Notes under the pieces: generated by a model
What the model saw: only the letters and a program-made list of their open reading frames with translations
Database searches by the model: none
What the model was told of the DNA's origin: nothing
Assembly: GCF_003726095.1 (NCBI RefSeq)
Contig: NZ_CP026031.1
Span: forward strand, 2,170,001-2,234,000
DNA length: 64,000 bases
Reading direction: 5' to 3'
From: Niallia circulans
Lineage (GTDB): Bacteria; Bacillota; Bacilli; Bacillales; Cytobacillaceae
Translations under genes and position numbers: made by a program
Part shown: one piece after another, positions 9,509 to 20,328 of the stretch
Layout of the letters: each line of letters opens with the position of its first letter
Position numbering within the stretch: position 1 is the stretch's first letter

Positions 9509-11704
9509 TTAGTTCATTATTCTTCGTACAGAATAGACATCTGGAATTTGTTTAATTCGATCGACAACTTTTTGAAGATGATTGACATTTAGAATCATAA
9601 TACTCATGTTAATCGTCGCAACTTTATTACGGTCAGACTTACCAGATACGGCTGATATATTAGTTTTCGATTCATTAACGGCCTGGAGAACCTCATTTAA
9701 TAAACCTCTTCTGTCATAGCCACTTATTTCAATTTCAACATTATATTCTTTGCGGTTATTTAAATTCGTTTCCCATTCCACAGGAATTAGTCGAGCCTTT
9801 GCATCTTCAGTGTCAATATTGGTACAGTCTGCCCGATGAACGGAAACTCCTCTTCCTTTTGTGATAAAACCAACTATCTCATCACCTGGCACTGGATTAC
9901 AGCAGCGAGATAAACGAATTAATAAGTTATCAATCCCTGTTACTCGAACACCAGAAGCACTCTTTTTATTATTGGAAAAAGACTTTAATTCAGCAACTGC
10001 ATTTGAGATAGTTGAAATCTGTTCTGCATCTCTTTTCTTCCGCCATTTTTCCGTTAACCTATTGGCAACTTGTAGTGCTGTAATTCCGTTGTAGCCTACA
10101 GCAGCATACATATCTTCTTCTGTCATAAAATTAAATTTTTCAATTACTGCCTTCACATTCTCCGGTGTAAGAATTTCTTTTAAATCAAATTCCATATTAC
10201 GAATTTCTTTTTCAACTAATTCTTTCCCTTTTTCGACATTTTCTTCCCTACGTTGTTTCTTGAAAAATTGTCTAATTTTATTTTTCGCTTGGGATGTTTG
10301 CGCTATTTTTAACCAATCTTGACTTGGTCCATACGAATGTTTACTCGTATGGATTTCAACAATATCACCTGTTTTTAACTTGTAATCAAGAGTGACCATC
10401 TTGCCATTCACTTTTGCTCCAATCGTTTTATTTCCGATTTCTGAATGGATACGATAAGCAAAATCAATTGGTACAGAGCCAGAAGGTAACTCAAACACAT
10501 CTCCCTTTGGTGTAAAAACAAACACCATATCTGAAAATAAATCAATTTTCAGACTTTCCATAAACTCTTCTGCATTTACGATATCATCTTGGAATTCTAA
10601 TATTTCTCTAAACCAAGTTAATTTTTCTTCCAATGAGGATCCTTCATTTACGGATTTTCCCTCTTTGTAGGCCCAATGAGCTGCAATCCCGTATTCAGCA
10701 ATTCGATGCATGTCCTGTGTACGAATTTGCACTTCTAAAGGATCACCCTTAGGACCGATAACAGTTGTATGGAGAGACTGATACATATTAGCCTTGGGCA
10801 TCGCTATATAGTCTTTAAAGCGGCCAGGCATTGGTTTCCATCGCGTGTGTATAATCCCTAGTATGGCATAGCAATCTTTAATACTGTTGACAACAATCCT
10901 TACTGCTAATAAGTCATATATTTCATTAAACTGTTTATTCTGTAAAACCATTTTGCGATAAATGCTGTATATATGTTTTGGTCTTCCCGAAATATCTGCT
11001 TGAATCTTTACTTCTGCCGTACCTTCACGAATTTCAGTAACTACTTCATCTAGGTATTGTTCTCGTTCTGCTCTTTTCTTTTTCATTAAATTTACGATAC
11101 GATAATATTGCTGTGGATTCATATAGCGTAATGCAGTATCTTCTAGTTCCCATTTAATTGTAGAGATTCCTAGACGATGAGCAAGTGGGGCAAAAATCTC
11201 CAATGTTTCATTTGAAATACGACGCTGCTTTTCTGCAGGTAAATGCTTCAATGTTCTCATATTATGAAGTCTGTCTGCTAATTTAATTAGGATAACACGA
11301 ATGTCCTGCGCCATCGCTACAAACATTTTGCGATGATTTTCTGCTTGCTGTTCTTCATGTGATTTATATTTAATTTTACCGAGCTTCGTTACACCGTCAA
11401 CGAGCATGGCCACTTCACTGTTAAATACTTTACTTATATCTTGTAAAGTAATTTCCGTATCTTCAACAACGTCATGGAGAAAACCTGCTGCTACTGTTGC
11501 TGGATCCATTTCTAAATCAGCCAAAATTCCTGCTACTTGGATTGGATGAATAATATATGGTTCCCCAGATTTCCTATATTGTTCACGATGAGCTTCTCTT
11601 GCATAGTCATAAGCTTTTTCAATAAAAGCTACGTGCTCTTCGTTTAAATATCCTCTAGTCTTATCGATGACTTGTTCGGCGGTTAACACTTGATCGTTCG
11701 CCAT
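9509..11704 (-). CDS. relA: Bifunctional (p)ppGpp synthetase/hydrolase, Rel
   Basis: A 731-residue long RSH enzyme that makes and degrades (p)ppGpp in the stringent response. The HD hydrolase domain (FLHDVVEDT near residue 75) is intact. The synthetase domain spans about 235-345 ([20 protein letters not shown]). Then come a TGS domain (about 390-450), a Cys/His element ([14 protein letters not shown], then HRADC) and a C-terminal ACT domain. The ATG at 11704 has AAAGGTGAT directly upstream; a longer frame from 11719 starts inside the untranslated leader. It is followed closely by dtd. Confidence 0.96.
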   Translation of the reverse strand: MANDQVLTAEQVIDKTRGYLNEEHVAFIEKAYDYAREAHREQYRKSGEPYIIHPIQVAGILADLEMDPATVAAGFLHDVVEDTEITLQDISKVFNSEVAMLVDGVTKLGKIKYKSHEEQQAENHRKMFVAMAQDIRVILIKLADRLHNMRTLKHLPAEKQRRISNETLEIFAPLAHRLGISTIKWELEDTALRYMNPQQYYRIVNLMKKKRAEREQYLDEVVTEIREGTAEVKIQADISGRPKHIYSIYRKMVLQNKQFNEIYDLLAVRIVVNSIKDCYAILGIIHTRWKPMPGRFKDYIAMPKANMYQSLHTTVIGPKGDPLEVQIRTQDMHRIAEYGIAAHWAYKEGKSVNEGSSLEEKLTWFREILEFQDDIVNAEEFMESLKIDLFSDMVFVFTPKGDVFELPSGSVPIDFAYRIHSEIGNKTIGAKVNGKMVTLDYKLKTGDIVEIHTSKHSYGPSQDWLKIAQTSQAKNKIRQFFKKQRREENVEKGKELVEKEIRNMEFDLKEILTPENVKAVIEKFNFMTEEDMYAAVGYNGITALQVANRLTEKWRKKRDAEQISTISNAVAELKSFSNNKKSASGVRVTGIDNLLIRLSRCCNPVPGDEIVGFITKGRGVSVHRADCTNIDTEDAKARLIPVEWETNLNNRKEYNVEIEISGYDRRGLLNEVLQAVNESKTNISAVSGKSDRNKVATINMSIMILNVNHLQKVVDRIKQIPDVYSVRRIMN

Positions 11705-11829
11705 GTAATCACCTTTCATATTACAATTATATTATTTAAATTTAGCATATTTTAGACATTCTTTCTATCCTACTACTTTTATGCAAGATTACAAAAAAGA
11801 ATAAAATTTATTTTAGAATGATTATTACT

Positions 11830-11858
11830 ATTATCGAAAAAAAAAGGGAGATTGTAAA
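11830..11858 (-). promoter_or_regulatory. Candidate relA promoter
   Basis: Minus-strand TTTACA (11853-11858) and GATAAT (11830-11835), 17 bases apart, would give a leader of roughly 115 bases before the relA ATG. The rest of the 11705-11961 interval is purine-rich on the plus strand and shows no gene. Confidence 0.5.
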
Positions 11859-11961
11859 GGGATTGGAAGTAATTTTTATATGGAAAGAAAGAAAAATGTC
11901 GAATGAAGGCGATTTCTGCCTAAACATAGCAATTTTTTCTTTCTTTTTCTTTTCGATTATG

Positions 11962-11990
11962 AAAAAGAGCGCTTGATCAGCGCTCTTTTT
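11962..11990 (-). terminator. Terminator downstream of apt
   Basis: A perfect 12-bp stem (11962-11973 with 11979-11990), five-base loop, and T-runs on both strands. It separates the recJ-apt message from relA. Confidence 0.88.
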
Positions 11991-12004
11991 TTCATGTATA
12001 CGGA

Positions 12005-12517
12005 TTAATATTCCATTAATGTTAAAATATCATATCCATCTAAATTTTTACGTCCTTCAAGATAAGACAATTCAATTAAAAATGCAATACCAGCGACAAC
12101 CCCACCTAGTTCTTCAACTAATTTAATTGTCGCCTCAATTGTACCGCCTGTCGCTAATAAATCATCTGTAATTAAAACACGTTGGCCCGGTTTAATCGCA
12201 TCTTTATGGATTGTTAATACGTCTTTTCCATATTCCAAGCCATATTCTACTTTAATCGTTTCTCTCGGTAATTTGCCTTCTTTACGAACTGGAGCAAAGC
12301 CAACTCCAAGCGAATAAGCAACAGGACAGCCAATGATAAAGCCTCTTGCTTCTGGTCCCACAACAAGATCAATTTCTTTTTCTTTTGCATACGTTACAAT
12401 TTGATCTGTTGCATATCTATATGCATCACCATTATCCATTAATGTTGTTATATCCTTGAATCTGATCCCTTCTTTTGGCCAATCTTCAACGATCGTAACA
12501 TATTGTTTTAAATCCAT
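12005..12517 (-). CDS. apt: Adenine phosphoribosyltransferase
   Basis: A 170-residue purine salvage enzyme converting adenine and PRPP to AMP. The PRPP-binding loop [16 protein letters not shown] is at about residue 120; the N-terminal [15 protein letters not shown] segment is typical of Apt. Its start lies inside the 3' end of recJ (10-base overlap), so translation is probably coupled. AGGAAG serves as the SD. A strong terminator follows. Full length. Confidence 0.97.
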   Translation of the reverse strand: MDLKQYVTIVEDWPKEGIRFKDITTLMDNGDAYRYATDQIVTYAKEKEIDLVVGPEARGFIIGCPVAYSLGVGFAPVRKEGKLPRETIKVEYGLEYGKDVLTIHKDAIKPGQRVLITDDLLATGGTIEATIKLVEELGGVVAGIAFLIELSYLEGRKNLDGYDILTLMEY

Positions 12518-14871
12518 TCTTTTACTTCCTCCTCATTATTGACGGATTTCTTTAGAATAAGATCAAACCAATTTTTAAGTTGTTCATAAGATGAATAAAT
12601 TAATTCATTTTCCAGCTCAAATTGCGCTTGTTTTTGTTGAAAAGAGATAGATTCTGTTAAATCTCTTTTTGGAACATTCTTATTCAGTGAAATAAATCCA
12701 TCCTTCATTGTAACAAAATTTAATTCAAAAAACACCTTTGACATAAAATCTACCGTTTCTTTACTCCAACCTTTTCTTCTAGCGAGCTCTCCGCCGAATT
12801 TTTGCAGGTGAAAATTCCCCTGTTTTGCTAAAAAAGCATAGAACCATTTAAAATGATCACGAGTTGGCATGGTACTAAAAAAGTCACTTTGTTGTTTATA
12901 AAAAACAGCATAGATTCTTTCAGGAGCATTGTTAGATAACAATGTTTTTAGCATATCCAAACTAGGGGGATAATCTGCCAGTACCATAGTATTATTCATC
13001 GATTCTAGGAATGCTGCTTGCTCTATTGATTCAATCACCTGATAAGAGACTTGTTCATCCATATCCTTAGGAACAGAATCTTGATGAAAAAAAATCCACT
13101 GTGCATTTTTAGGCACTACTTCGTATAATTGATTCACTTTTCTTAAACTTCGATAGTCAAACAGCTGCCAATGAGGAACCTCCATATCTTGAATAAAGAT
13201 TTGTGGTTTTTTACGATTATTCCATTCGTTTATCGAAAGCTCCCCTAATACAGACACTTTTGCACTTGGAGAGATATGATCACATAAGTCACCAATTCCA
13301 AATCCTATTCCATCTAATTCAAACTCATTATCTTTTAATACAATCTTTAAATGGTTTTGATTGGAACCTATTTTCCGCATATTGTCGATTTCTAGATCAC
13401 AGAAGGTTAATTTAGGCTTGGGATTATCGACTCCAAATGGGGCGAGCATTTGCATTTCCTCTATTGATTTAATAGATATATCACTTATTGAAAAGCTGCC
13501 ATCCACCTTTGTTAATGGAATGAGATTTTCTTCTGTTAATTGTTCAAAGGCTAATCTATTTAAACTATCTCTAAGAACATCTACATCTTCTATTTTCAAA
13601 GACATTCCTGCAGCCATTGGATGCCCACCAAAATGAGGCAGAATATCTCTACACGTCGATAAATTTTTATATAAATCAAATCCCTCAATACTGCGAGCAG
13701 ATCCTTTTGCTATTCCCGTTTCCTTGTCATAACTTAATACAATCGTTGGTCGATAGTACTTTTCTACCAATCGAGAAGCAACGATCCCCACAACGCCAGG
13801 GTTCCAGCCCTCTTTCCCTACAATTAGAACACGATTTTCATTTAATGGATAGAGCTCGTCCACTTGTTCCATCGCTTCCACTGTTATCTGATTTACAATC
13901 GCTTGTCTTTCTTTATTTGTTTCTTCCATTTCTAATGCTAGTTCTTTTGCAATCTCTGGATCATCTGTTAATAATAAGTCAACAGCCGGATCCGCATCTC
14001 CTAATCTGCCAATAGCATTAATACGTGGTGCAAGCATAAATCCGATTGTTTCTTCATTAATCGTATTTTTGTCGATATTCATTTGACGATATAATGCATT
14101 TAAACCGATATTATCTGTTTCTTGCAGTGCCCTGATGCCTTTTTTCGCAAGAAGGCGATTTTCTCCTGTTAAGGAGACAAGATCAGCGATTGTTCCAATT
14201 GCCGCAAATGGCAATAAATGATGGGGAACTTTTCCATAAAGAGCGTGAGATAGCTTGAAAGAAACGCCTACCCCTGCTAACTCACGGAACGGATACTCGC
14301 TACCTTCTATCTTGGGGTGAATGATCGCAAGTGCCTCTGGCAATATTGGTCCTGGCTCATGGTGATCGGTAATGATTAAGTCTATTTCCAATTCTTTTGC
14401 CACTTCCGCTTCATGAACAGCAGCAATACCCGTATCGACTGTAATAATCAATTGAACACCAATGCTTTTAGCATAGCGAAAAGCCCTCTCATTAGGGCCA
14501 TATCCTTCGGTAAATCGGTTTGGAATATAAAATTGCACATTGGCTCCAAGACCCTCTAACGTTTTCATCATAACGGTCGTGCTAGTTACTCCATCGGCAT
14601 CATAATCTCCAAAAATAAGAATTAATTCTTTGTTAGTAATTGCCTTTTGTATTCGATCTACAGCTATATCCATTCCTAAAAGCAGGAAAGGATCATGAAA
14701 ATCATTATTATCATCAAATAAAAAAGCTTTTGCTTCCTCTGATGTATGATAACCTCTTTTCATTAAAAGAGAGGCTACAATTGGTGCTAGTTTTAGCTCT
14801 TCTGCTAATAGTGAAATAGTTTCTTGATTAGAAGTTTCTTCTTGTATCCATCTTTTTTTGGAACGTAACAT
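12508..14871 (-). CDS. recJ: Single-stranded-DNA exonuclease RecJ
   Basis: A 787-residue 5'-3' exonuclease of the DHH family used in recombination and mismatch repair. Metal-binding motifs are visible: [13 protein letters not shown] near residue 83, TVDTGIAA near 135, and the DHHEPGP that names the family near 160. DHHA1 motif [11 protein letters not shown] is near 417. A long C-terminal extension (about 560-787), common in Bacillus RecJ, follows the OB-fold. GAGGTGATTGAATG sets the start. Confidence 0.96.
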   Translation of the reverse strand: MLRSKKRWIQEETSNQETISLLAEELKLAPIVASLLMKRGYHTSEEAKAFLFDDNNDFHDPFLLLGMDIAVDRIQKAITNKELILIFGDYDADGVTSTTVMMKTLEGLGANVQFYIPNRFTEGYGPNERAFRYAKSIGVQLIITVDTGIAAVHEAEVAKELEIDLIITDHHEPGPILPEALAIIHPKIEGSEYPFRELAGVGVSFKLSHALYGKVPHHLLPFAAIGTIADLVSLTGENRLLAKKGIRALQETDNIGLNALYRQMNIDKNTINEETIGFMLAPRINAIGRLGDADPAVDLLLTDDPEIAKELALEMEETNKERQAIVNQITVEAMEQVDELYPLNENRVLIVGKEGWNPGVVGIVASRLVEKYYRPTIVLSYDKETGIAKGSARSIEGFDLYKNLSTCRDILPHFGGHPMAAGMSLKIEDVDVLRDSLNRLAFEQLTEENLIPLTKVDGSFSISDISIKSIEEMQMLAPFGVDNPKPKLTFCDLEIDNMRKIGSNQNHLKIVLKDNEFELDGIGFGIGDLCDHISPSAKVSVLGELSINEWNNRKKPQIFIQDMEVPHWQLFDYRSLRKVNQLYEVVPKNAQWIFFHQDSVPKDMDEQVSYQVIESIEQAAFLESMNNTMVLADYPPSLDMLKTLLSNNAPERIYAVFYKQQSDFFSTMPTRDHFKWFYAFLAKQGNFHLQKFGGELARRKGWSKETVDFMSKVFFELNFVTMKDGFISLNKNVPKRDLTESISFQQKQAQFELENELIYSSYEQLKNWFDLILKKSVNNEEEVKEWI

Positions 14872-15016
14872 TCAATCACCTCAATCTAACTATTATACAA
14901 GTTAAAAGAAGTCGTTTCAATGCAGGAAGAATGGAAAAACGAATAGTCATTTTTTTCATAATAACTTTAAATATAAAAAAATTATTTAAGAAATCATTTC
15001 CGATGAAAAAATAGAC

Positions 15017-15092
15017 AAAAAAAGATGTCTGAAAAGAAATTAATCGAAGTAAACACTCCCCAACGAATTTCTTCTTGCAGACATCCCTTTTT
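15017..15092 (-). terminator. Terminator downstream of lapA
   Basis: Long imperfect hairpin: AGATGTCTG around 15023-15031 pairs with CAGACATC near 15078-15085, with further pairing of GAAATT/GAATTTC inside. The minus strand continues into a T-run. It overlaps the lapA stop codon. Confidence 0.7.
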
Positions 15093-15390
15093 ATTTTAGA
15101 TCTGTTAGAACCTTTTCCTTCTCTTTTTTATCATCCGTTTTTTGTTCTAATGCCTTTTTTTCTTTTTCCAATGTTTTAATTTTACGTTGCAATGAATAAA
15201 TACGAATAATTCCAGCAGAGCCAATAATTAATCCACCAAGAAGAACAGAAATTAATATGACTAAAATAAGCGGCCAGTCCCCTTCGCCAAATAAGTAATT
15301 AACAGAAACCGGTTCGACATTAATAACAGCAAAGACCGCAACAATTAAAGCAAAAATAATTCCCAAAAGCATATTCCATTGAAATTTCAT
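15091..15390 (-). CDS. LapA-family small membrane protein (DUF1049; YrvD-like)
   Basis: A 99-residue protein with two hydrophobic helices (about residues 5-25 and 40-64), then a charged coiled-coil tail (IKTLEKEKKALEQKTDDKKEK). This layout and the VNYLFGEGDWPLILV stretch match the LapA/DUF1049 family, linked in other bacteria to lipopolysaccharide assembly; in Gram-positives the role is unknown. It lies between secDF and recJ as yrvD does in Bacillus. It has its own terminator. Confidence 0.82.
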   Translation of the reverse strand: MKFQWNMLLGIIFALIVAVFAVINVEPVSVNYLFGEGDWPLILVILISVLLGGLIIGSAGIIRIYSLQRKIKTLEKEKKALEQKTDDKKEKEKVLTDLK

Positions 15391-15480
15391 TTACTTCCCT
15401 CCCTTTGTATTTTTGGTTCTATTATTTCCTATTTTCCATCTTTCCACTATCATAAACAAGTATTTTTTTAGCGAACATAC

Positions 15481-15517
15481 AAAAACCTGCTCCTTCTGCT
15501 TTAGGAGACAGGTTTTT
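15481..15517 (-). terminator. Terminator downstream of secDF
   Basis: Arms 15481-15494 and 15503-15517 pair over 14 bp with one bulge. A5 and T5 runs flank both sides, so it can work on either strand. Confidence 0.85.
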
Positions 15518-15527
15518 GAAGTGTTTC

Positions 15528-17780
15528 TTATACTTGTGGTTCGTCTGAAATTGGGCGTTTTTCTTTATACGTAATTAAGACACCTTTTCTCTTTAACTCT
15601 CTCTTCTTCCAAACATACCAAAGCTGGGATGCAATAAAGATAGAAGAATAGGCACCGCCGATTAAACCAATTAATAACGCTAAAGAGAAGTTTGTGATGG
15701 CACTGCTTCCGAATATTAATAAAGCCACTACACAAATCACAACCGTTATTACAGTATTTATCGAACGAGCGAATGTCTGTCGAATACTTCTATTGATAAT
15801 ATCTTTAATTTCTTGTGGTGTTTTGATACGCTTTTTCTTCGCTAAATTTTCTCTTATACGATCAAAGGTAACAATCGTATCGTTAATCGAGTAACCGACA
15901 ATTGTCAACACGGCTGCGATAAAAGTAATATCTACTTCTAGTCGTGTGAGACTGAAGATCACGATAATAAAGAAGGCATCATGCAGTAATGCTATTACAG
16001 CTGCAAGACCCATATATACTTCAAAGCGAATTGCCACATAAATAATGATTCCGATAGAGGCAAAAATTATCGCTTTAAAGGCATTTTTAGCTAATTCTTT
16101 CCCAATTGTTGGTGATACACTGCTGACGTTTGGATCATGCCCATACGTCTTATTAAACTCTGATTTTATCGTATTAATTTTAGTTTGACTTAAATCACCT
16201 TTAATACGAATAGCAGCAGTCTCTTGCTTATCACCTGAAATGATGATATCGTCTGCTTTTACATTCAGCTTATCTAAGTGATCTTCAATTTCAGCAGTTG
16301 TTAATGCTTTATCTGCCATAACTTCTATACGAGATCCACTTGCAAAATCAATTCCAAGATTAAGCTTGAATATAAACATAATCACAATCCCTGCCACAAT
16401 TAAAACACTAGAAATTGTAAAAAATATATTCTTATATTTTACAAAATCAAGACGATCAAATTTGGTTGGCAATGTTAAAGTATCGTAATTTTCGCTAATA
16501 TGCTTAATGTCTTTACGATTGACTCCAAACCACGTAATTTTTTTATCAAACAATTTACTTTTCACTAGTAAACCGAGTAATAATCTAGAACCATAAACAG
16601 CAGTAATAAAACTTACTAATATACTAACAATTAAGAGTGTAGCAAACCCTTTTACTGAACTTGTCCCATAAATAAATAAAACAATCGAAGCTATAATGGT
16701 AGTTAAGTTTGCATCAAGAATGGTTCCAATGGAGTTTTTATTTCCTGCATGAAATGCAGCTCGCAGCGACTTTCCTACCCTCAGTTCATCCTTGATTCGT
16801 TCATAGGTAATAATATTTGCATCTACAGCCATTCCAACACCGAGAATAAGTGCCGCAATTCCTGGAAGCGTTAATACCCCTTGCATTAAATCAAGAACCA
16901 ACAGATTTAGATAAACATAGATGGACAATGTAATGATAGCAACTAATCCAGGCAGACGGTAATAGAGAAGCATAAATAAAAATACTAGGCCTACACCAAT
17001 TATGCCCGCATATACTGTATCTTTTAACGCTTGATCTCCAAACTGTGCACCAACACTTGTTGAATATTCTTCCGTTAATTTAACCGGCAACGCCCCAGCA
17101 TTTAATAATTCAGCTAATCTGGTCGCCTCATCTACGGTAAAATTACCAGTTATAGATACAGTATCCGAATTAATCACTTCACTTACCATCGGTGCGGATA
17201 AGTATTTTGGTTCTTCTTTGGCTGCTTCCGCGTTATAAGAATCTCCTTCTTCAAAGTCTAACCAGATGACTAAAGGACTACCTAAAACTGATTGCGTTAC
17301 TTCTTTAAACTTATTTGCATCTTTTAGTTTTAAAGAAACACTAGGCTTTCCATACTGGTCAAATTCTTGACTTGCTCCTCCCTGCACTAAATCAGAGCCA
17401 TCTAGCAATTTCTTATCGTGGATATCTCTGAATGTTAGGTTAGCTTCTGTTGAAAGCATTTCTCTTGCTTCATTTTGATCTGTTATACCAGCAAGTTGAA
17501 CTCTTATTCGGTCTTTTCCCTCTATTTGAATAACAGGCTCGCTTACTCCTAAAACATTTATCCTTTTATCTAGAGCTTGAGCTGTACTTTTTAAAGCCGC
17601 TTCATCAATTTTTGCTTTGCCCTTTTCCAGCGGTTCTACTTTATAAAGAACTTCAAATCCACCTTGAAGGTCTAATCCAAGCTTAATATTGTCTAAAATT
17701 TTATTTGTTGTTCCTCCCATTAATCCTGCCGCCAAGACAATGATTAACAAAAAAGCAACAATTCTACTGCGTTTAACCAT
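15528..17780 (-). CDS. secDF: Fused protein translocase subunit SecDF
   Basis: A 750-residue membrane protein combining SecD and SecF, which use the proton gradient to help proteins complete export through SecYEG. The SecD half carries LGLDLQGGFEVLY near residue 35, a large external domain (about 55-240) and six helices. The SecF half starts near 420 with LGIDFASGSRIEV, followed by its six helices and IVGYSINDTIVTFDRIREN near 640. The fusion is normal for Bacillus. GAGGAGGATTAATACATAATG sets the start. It has its own promoter and a leader of about 190 bases. Confidence 0.96.
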   Translation of the reverse strand: MVKRSRIVAFLLIIVLAAGLMGGTTNKILDNIKLGLDLQGGFEVLYKVEPLEKGKAKIDEAALKSTAQALDKRINVLGVSEPVIQIEGKDRIRVQLAGITDQNEAREMLSTEANLTFRDIHDKKLLDGSDLVQGGASQEFDQYGKPSVSLKLKDANKFKEVTQSVLGSPLVIWLDFEEGDSYNAEAAKEEPKYLSAPMVSEVINSDTVSITGNFTVDEATRLAELLNAGALPVKLTEEYSTSVGAQFGDQALKDTVYAGIIGVGLVFLFMLLYYRLPGLVAIITLSIYVYLNLLVLDLMQGVLTLPGIAALILGVGMAVDANIITYERIKDELRVGKSLRAAFHAGNKNSIGTILDANLTTIIASIVLFIYGTSSVKGFATLLIVSILVSFITAVYGSRLLLGLLVKSKLFDKKITWFGVNRKDIKHISENYDTLTLPTKFDRLDFVKYKNIFFTISSVLIVAGIVIMFIFKLNLGIDFASGSRIEVMADKALTTAEIEDHLDKLNVKADDIIISGDKQETAAIRIKGDLSQTKINTIKSEFNKTYGHDPNVSSVSPTIGKELAKNAFKAIIFASIGIIIYVAIRFEVYMGLAAVIALLHDAFFIIVIFSLTRLEVDITFIAAVLTIVGYSINDTIVTFDRIRENLAKKKRIKTPQEIKDIINRSIRQTFARSINTVITVVICVVALLIFGSSAITNFSLALLIGLIGGAYSSIFIASQLWYVWKKRELKRKGVLITYKEKRPISDEPQV

Positions 17781-17973
17781 TATGTATTAATCCTCCTCAT
17801 GAAATACAAAGCAGAAACTTCCCCAACTAATACTAGCCATATTCATTGTTATTTATCAAAAATGATGTCCTCTTTTAATATGAACCTTATAATTAGGTGT
17901 TATTCTATTTTTGCGGTTCACTTCTTTCCAGTAAATTAAACTAGCGATTTCTTCTGTTACTTAGAATAAACTC

Positions 17974-18002
17974 ATTATGGAACAGTTTATCATGACTGTC
18001 AA
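17974..18002 (-). promoter_or_regulatory. Sigma-A promoter for secDF
   Basis: Minus-strand TTGACA (17997-18002) and CATAAT (17974-17979), spacing 17. Transcription would begin near 17967, leaving about 190 bases of leader (17781-17967). The leader has no strong hairpin; a 19-codon frame in it lacks an SD. Confidence 0.8.
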
Positions 18003-18136
18003 TTTGTATAGAAAAATATACTAGTAAAGTTATTCTAATTGTCACATAAAGTTAACGACTTGGCTTTTAATACCACCATCCCAGACCATCATCAATTAAA
18101 AAACTACCAGAAGAAGTTTTGATTAATAAAACTCCA

Positions 18137-18442
18137 TTATTTCAATAATTCTTTTTTCTCTTCTTCTGATAAGACAGAGAAAAGATCTGCCGTTTTATAT
18201 GCCTCGATAGTGGCAAAGTTCATATAATCTGCCACCTTAACATTCAGTATATCTTGTACTAGCTCCGAAATTCTAATTTCTTGAGCGGGCTTTCTCCATT
18301 TTTTATTCGTTAAAAATACCCATAGCTCGTCTTCCTTAATAGTCTCATAGCCTAGTAAGTGAAACTCTTCTATCTTGCTATTTAATACAGGCTTAACTTG
18401 TGAACGATATTGGTCATATATGTGTGTTGATGTTGACGACAT
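18137..18442 (-). CDS. comN: Post-transcriptional regulator ComN
   Basis: A 101-residue small protein matching ComN (YrzD) in size, position and sequence: the DQYRSQVKPVLNSKIEEF start, a central KKWRKPAQEIRISELV and a C-terminal VADYMNFATIEAYK. In B. subtilis ComN influences comE mRNA localisation and competence. It lies between secDF and spoVB as expected. GGAGTG precedes the ATG by seven bases. No catalytic motif is visible. Here the link to competence is by family only. Confidence 0.85.
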   Translation of the reverse strand: MSSTSTHIYDQYRSQVKPVLNSKIEEFHLLGYETIKEDELWVFLTNKKWRKPAQEIRISELVQDILNVKVADYMNFATIEAYKTADLFSVLSEEEKKELLK

Positions 18443-18624
18443 TCCTATTCACTCCATTACAGTCATTTTATGTTTCCTTTTAAACATGAGCTATCTGCTT
18501 TTACTTCTATACCTCCATAATGCTAAGCAAACCAATTTACATAGAAAAAATATGATTCCATTTTCATCCTAACAATAAAATATCGTCTCTTCCTTACAAC
18601 AAACGTACTTTTATAAAAAACCTT

Positions 18625-18656
18625 GTCATGCTTTGTCCACTCTGTTGCATATAGAT
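18625..18656 (+). promoter_or_regulatory. Candidate sigma-E-like promoter for spoVB
   Basis: GTCATGC (18625-18631) and CATATAGAT (18648-18656), 16 bases apart, resemble mother-cell sigma-E elements upstream of a sporulation gene. The -10 fits better than the -35, and spacing is slightly long. Confidence 0.4.
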
Positions 18657-18699
18657 AATTGTATAGTATTATTCGCTATTTGAGAAGGCAGGGAATAGA

Positions 18700-20244
18700 A
18701 TGTCTAAGTTTTTAAAGGGAACAATGATTTTACTTATAGCAGGATTTATTACTAGAGTCCTCGGATTTATAAATCGAATTGTTATTGCACGATTTATCGG
18801 AGATGATGGGGTTGGACTCTACATGATGGTTTATCCGACAATGATATTAGTTGTGACCATCACTCAGCTTGGACTGCCTGTAGCTATCTCTAAGAATGTT
18901 GCCGAAGCAGAAGCTGCAGGGAATTTACGAAAAGTCAAGAGCATCTTAATCATTTCATTAAGTACAACATTAGGTCTAACAGTAATCTTCACTCCAGCTT
19001 TATTTCTTTTAGCACCTTATCTTTCCCAAACACTATTTACAGATGAAAGAACTCTTTTGCCACTTCTTGCGATTACACCAATTATCCCAATAATCGCTGT
19101 TTCATCTGTTTTAAGAGGGTATTTTCAAGGTAGACAAAATATGAAGCCAGCTGCAATTTCTCAAGTGATTGAACAAATCGTTCGGATTGCGTTAATTGCG
19201 ACTTTAACAAAAGCTTTTCTACCTCTTGGAGTCGAATATGCTGCTGCAGGGGCAATGTTAGCTTCTGTTCTTGGAGAACTTGCGTCTTTATTCTATTTAC
19301 TGGCATCATTTAAATGGAAAAAGAAATTTCACTTACGGAAAAAATTCTTCCAATATGTACATAATGGAAAAAATACTTTCCAAGAATTAATGACAATAGC
19401 TTTACCAACAACGGGGAGTCGTATGATTGGTAGCATTGCCTGGTTTATTGAACCTATTGTTGTAGCCCATAGTTTATCATTAGCTGGTCTTTCTGCTATC
19501 AATGCAACAAAACAATATGGAGTATTAACTGGATTCGCACTCCCACTCTTAATGCTGCCATCCTTCTTCACTCAATCATTATCAACATCTCTTGTGCCTG
19601 CTATTAGTGAAGCAAAGGCTAATAATCAACTAAAGCTAATCGAACATTTATTACAGCAAGCACTTAAATTCACCTTTATGACAGGTGGACTTGCCATTGT
19701 AGTGCTGTATGTTTTGGCTGAGCCTTTAATGACCATTATGTACGGAAGCACAAGAGGCACTTCCTTTATTCAGCTTATGGCACCGTTCTTTATTCTTAAT
19801 TATTACCAAGGCCCACTCCAGGCTACTTTGCAAGCCTTAAATTTTGCTAGAGCAGCAATGATTAACAGCTTTATCGGCGCAGCCGTTAAAACAGCGTTAA
19901 TTTTTATTCTTGCAAGTCGACCAGAGTTTGGAATTTTCGGCGTAGCTATTGCTCTAATTGTTGGATTTGTTTTAGTAACGATCCTTCATTTTGCTACAAT
20001 ATTAAAAACAATCAGTTTCTCGATTATTGTGAAAGATTATGTAAAAATGCTGCTTGTTATCATGCTAACTGCCTATCTTGGCTCTCTTTTAGTCAAATCA
20101 ATAACATTCCCTTCCATTCTGATACAAATCATTAGTATTACTAGTTTAATCTGTATCTTTTATATCGTATTGCTTTTCCTTTTCCGTTTAATGAACAAAA
20201 GAGATTTAGCAAAAATCCCTTGGATTGGTCCATTTTTTTCTTAA
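18700..20244 (+). CDS. spoVB: Stage V sporulation protein B (polysaccharide/lipid flippase family)
   Basis: A 514-residue MurJ/MATE-like membrane protein with about 14 helices. The N-terminus has GTMILLIAGFITRVLGFINR, typical of the SpoVB/PST group, and an ARFIGDDGVGLYMM segment near residue 35. In B. subtilis SpoVB is needed for spore cortex synthesis, probably by flipping a cortex precursor. It lies on the plus strand opposite most neighbours, after a possible sigma-E promoter. GAAGGCAGGGAATAGAATG contains a usable ribosome site. Confidence 0.93.
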   Translation: MSKFLKGTMILLIAGFITRVLGFINRIVIARFIGDDGVGLYMMVYPTMILVVTITQLGLPVAISKNVAEAEAAGNLRKVKSILIISLSTTLGLTVIFTPALFLLAPYLSQTLFTDERTLLPLLAITPIIPIIAVSSVLRGYFQGRQNMKPAAISQVIEQIVRIALIATLTKAFLPLGVEYAAAGAMLASVLGELASLFYLLASFKWKKKFHLRKKFFQYVHNGKNTFQELMTIALPTTGSRMIGSIAWFIEPIVVAHSLSLAGLSAINATKQYGVLTGFALPLLMLPSFFTQSLSTSLVPAISEAKANNQLKLIEHLLQQALKFTFMTGGLAIVVLYVLAEPLMTIMYGSTRGTSFIQLMAPFFILNYYQGPLQATLQALNFARAAMINSFIGAAVKTALIFILASRPEFGIFGVAIALIVGFVLVTILHFATILKTISFSIIVKDYVKMLLVIMLTAYLGSLLVKSITFPSILIQIISITSLICIFYIVLLFLFRLMNKRDLAKIPWIGPFFS

Positions 20245-20259
20245 AACTACTTAAACTGT

Positions 20260-20300
20260 AGCAACCAATGAGCATTCCGCTTCTCACTGGTTGCTTTTTT
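20260..20300 (+). terminator. Terminator downstream of spoVB
   Basis: Arms 20260-20272 and 20283-20295 pair over 13 bp with one mismatch, followed by T6 on the plus strand. Confidence 0.85.
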
Positions 20301-20328
20301 ACTGAAAGATTTCATTGTTGTTCTTTCT

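Noticed and set aside
17781..17860. 19-codon frame before secDF as an arrest peptide
   Set aside because: No SD upstream and no signal-like segment; too short to emerge from the ribosome.
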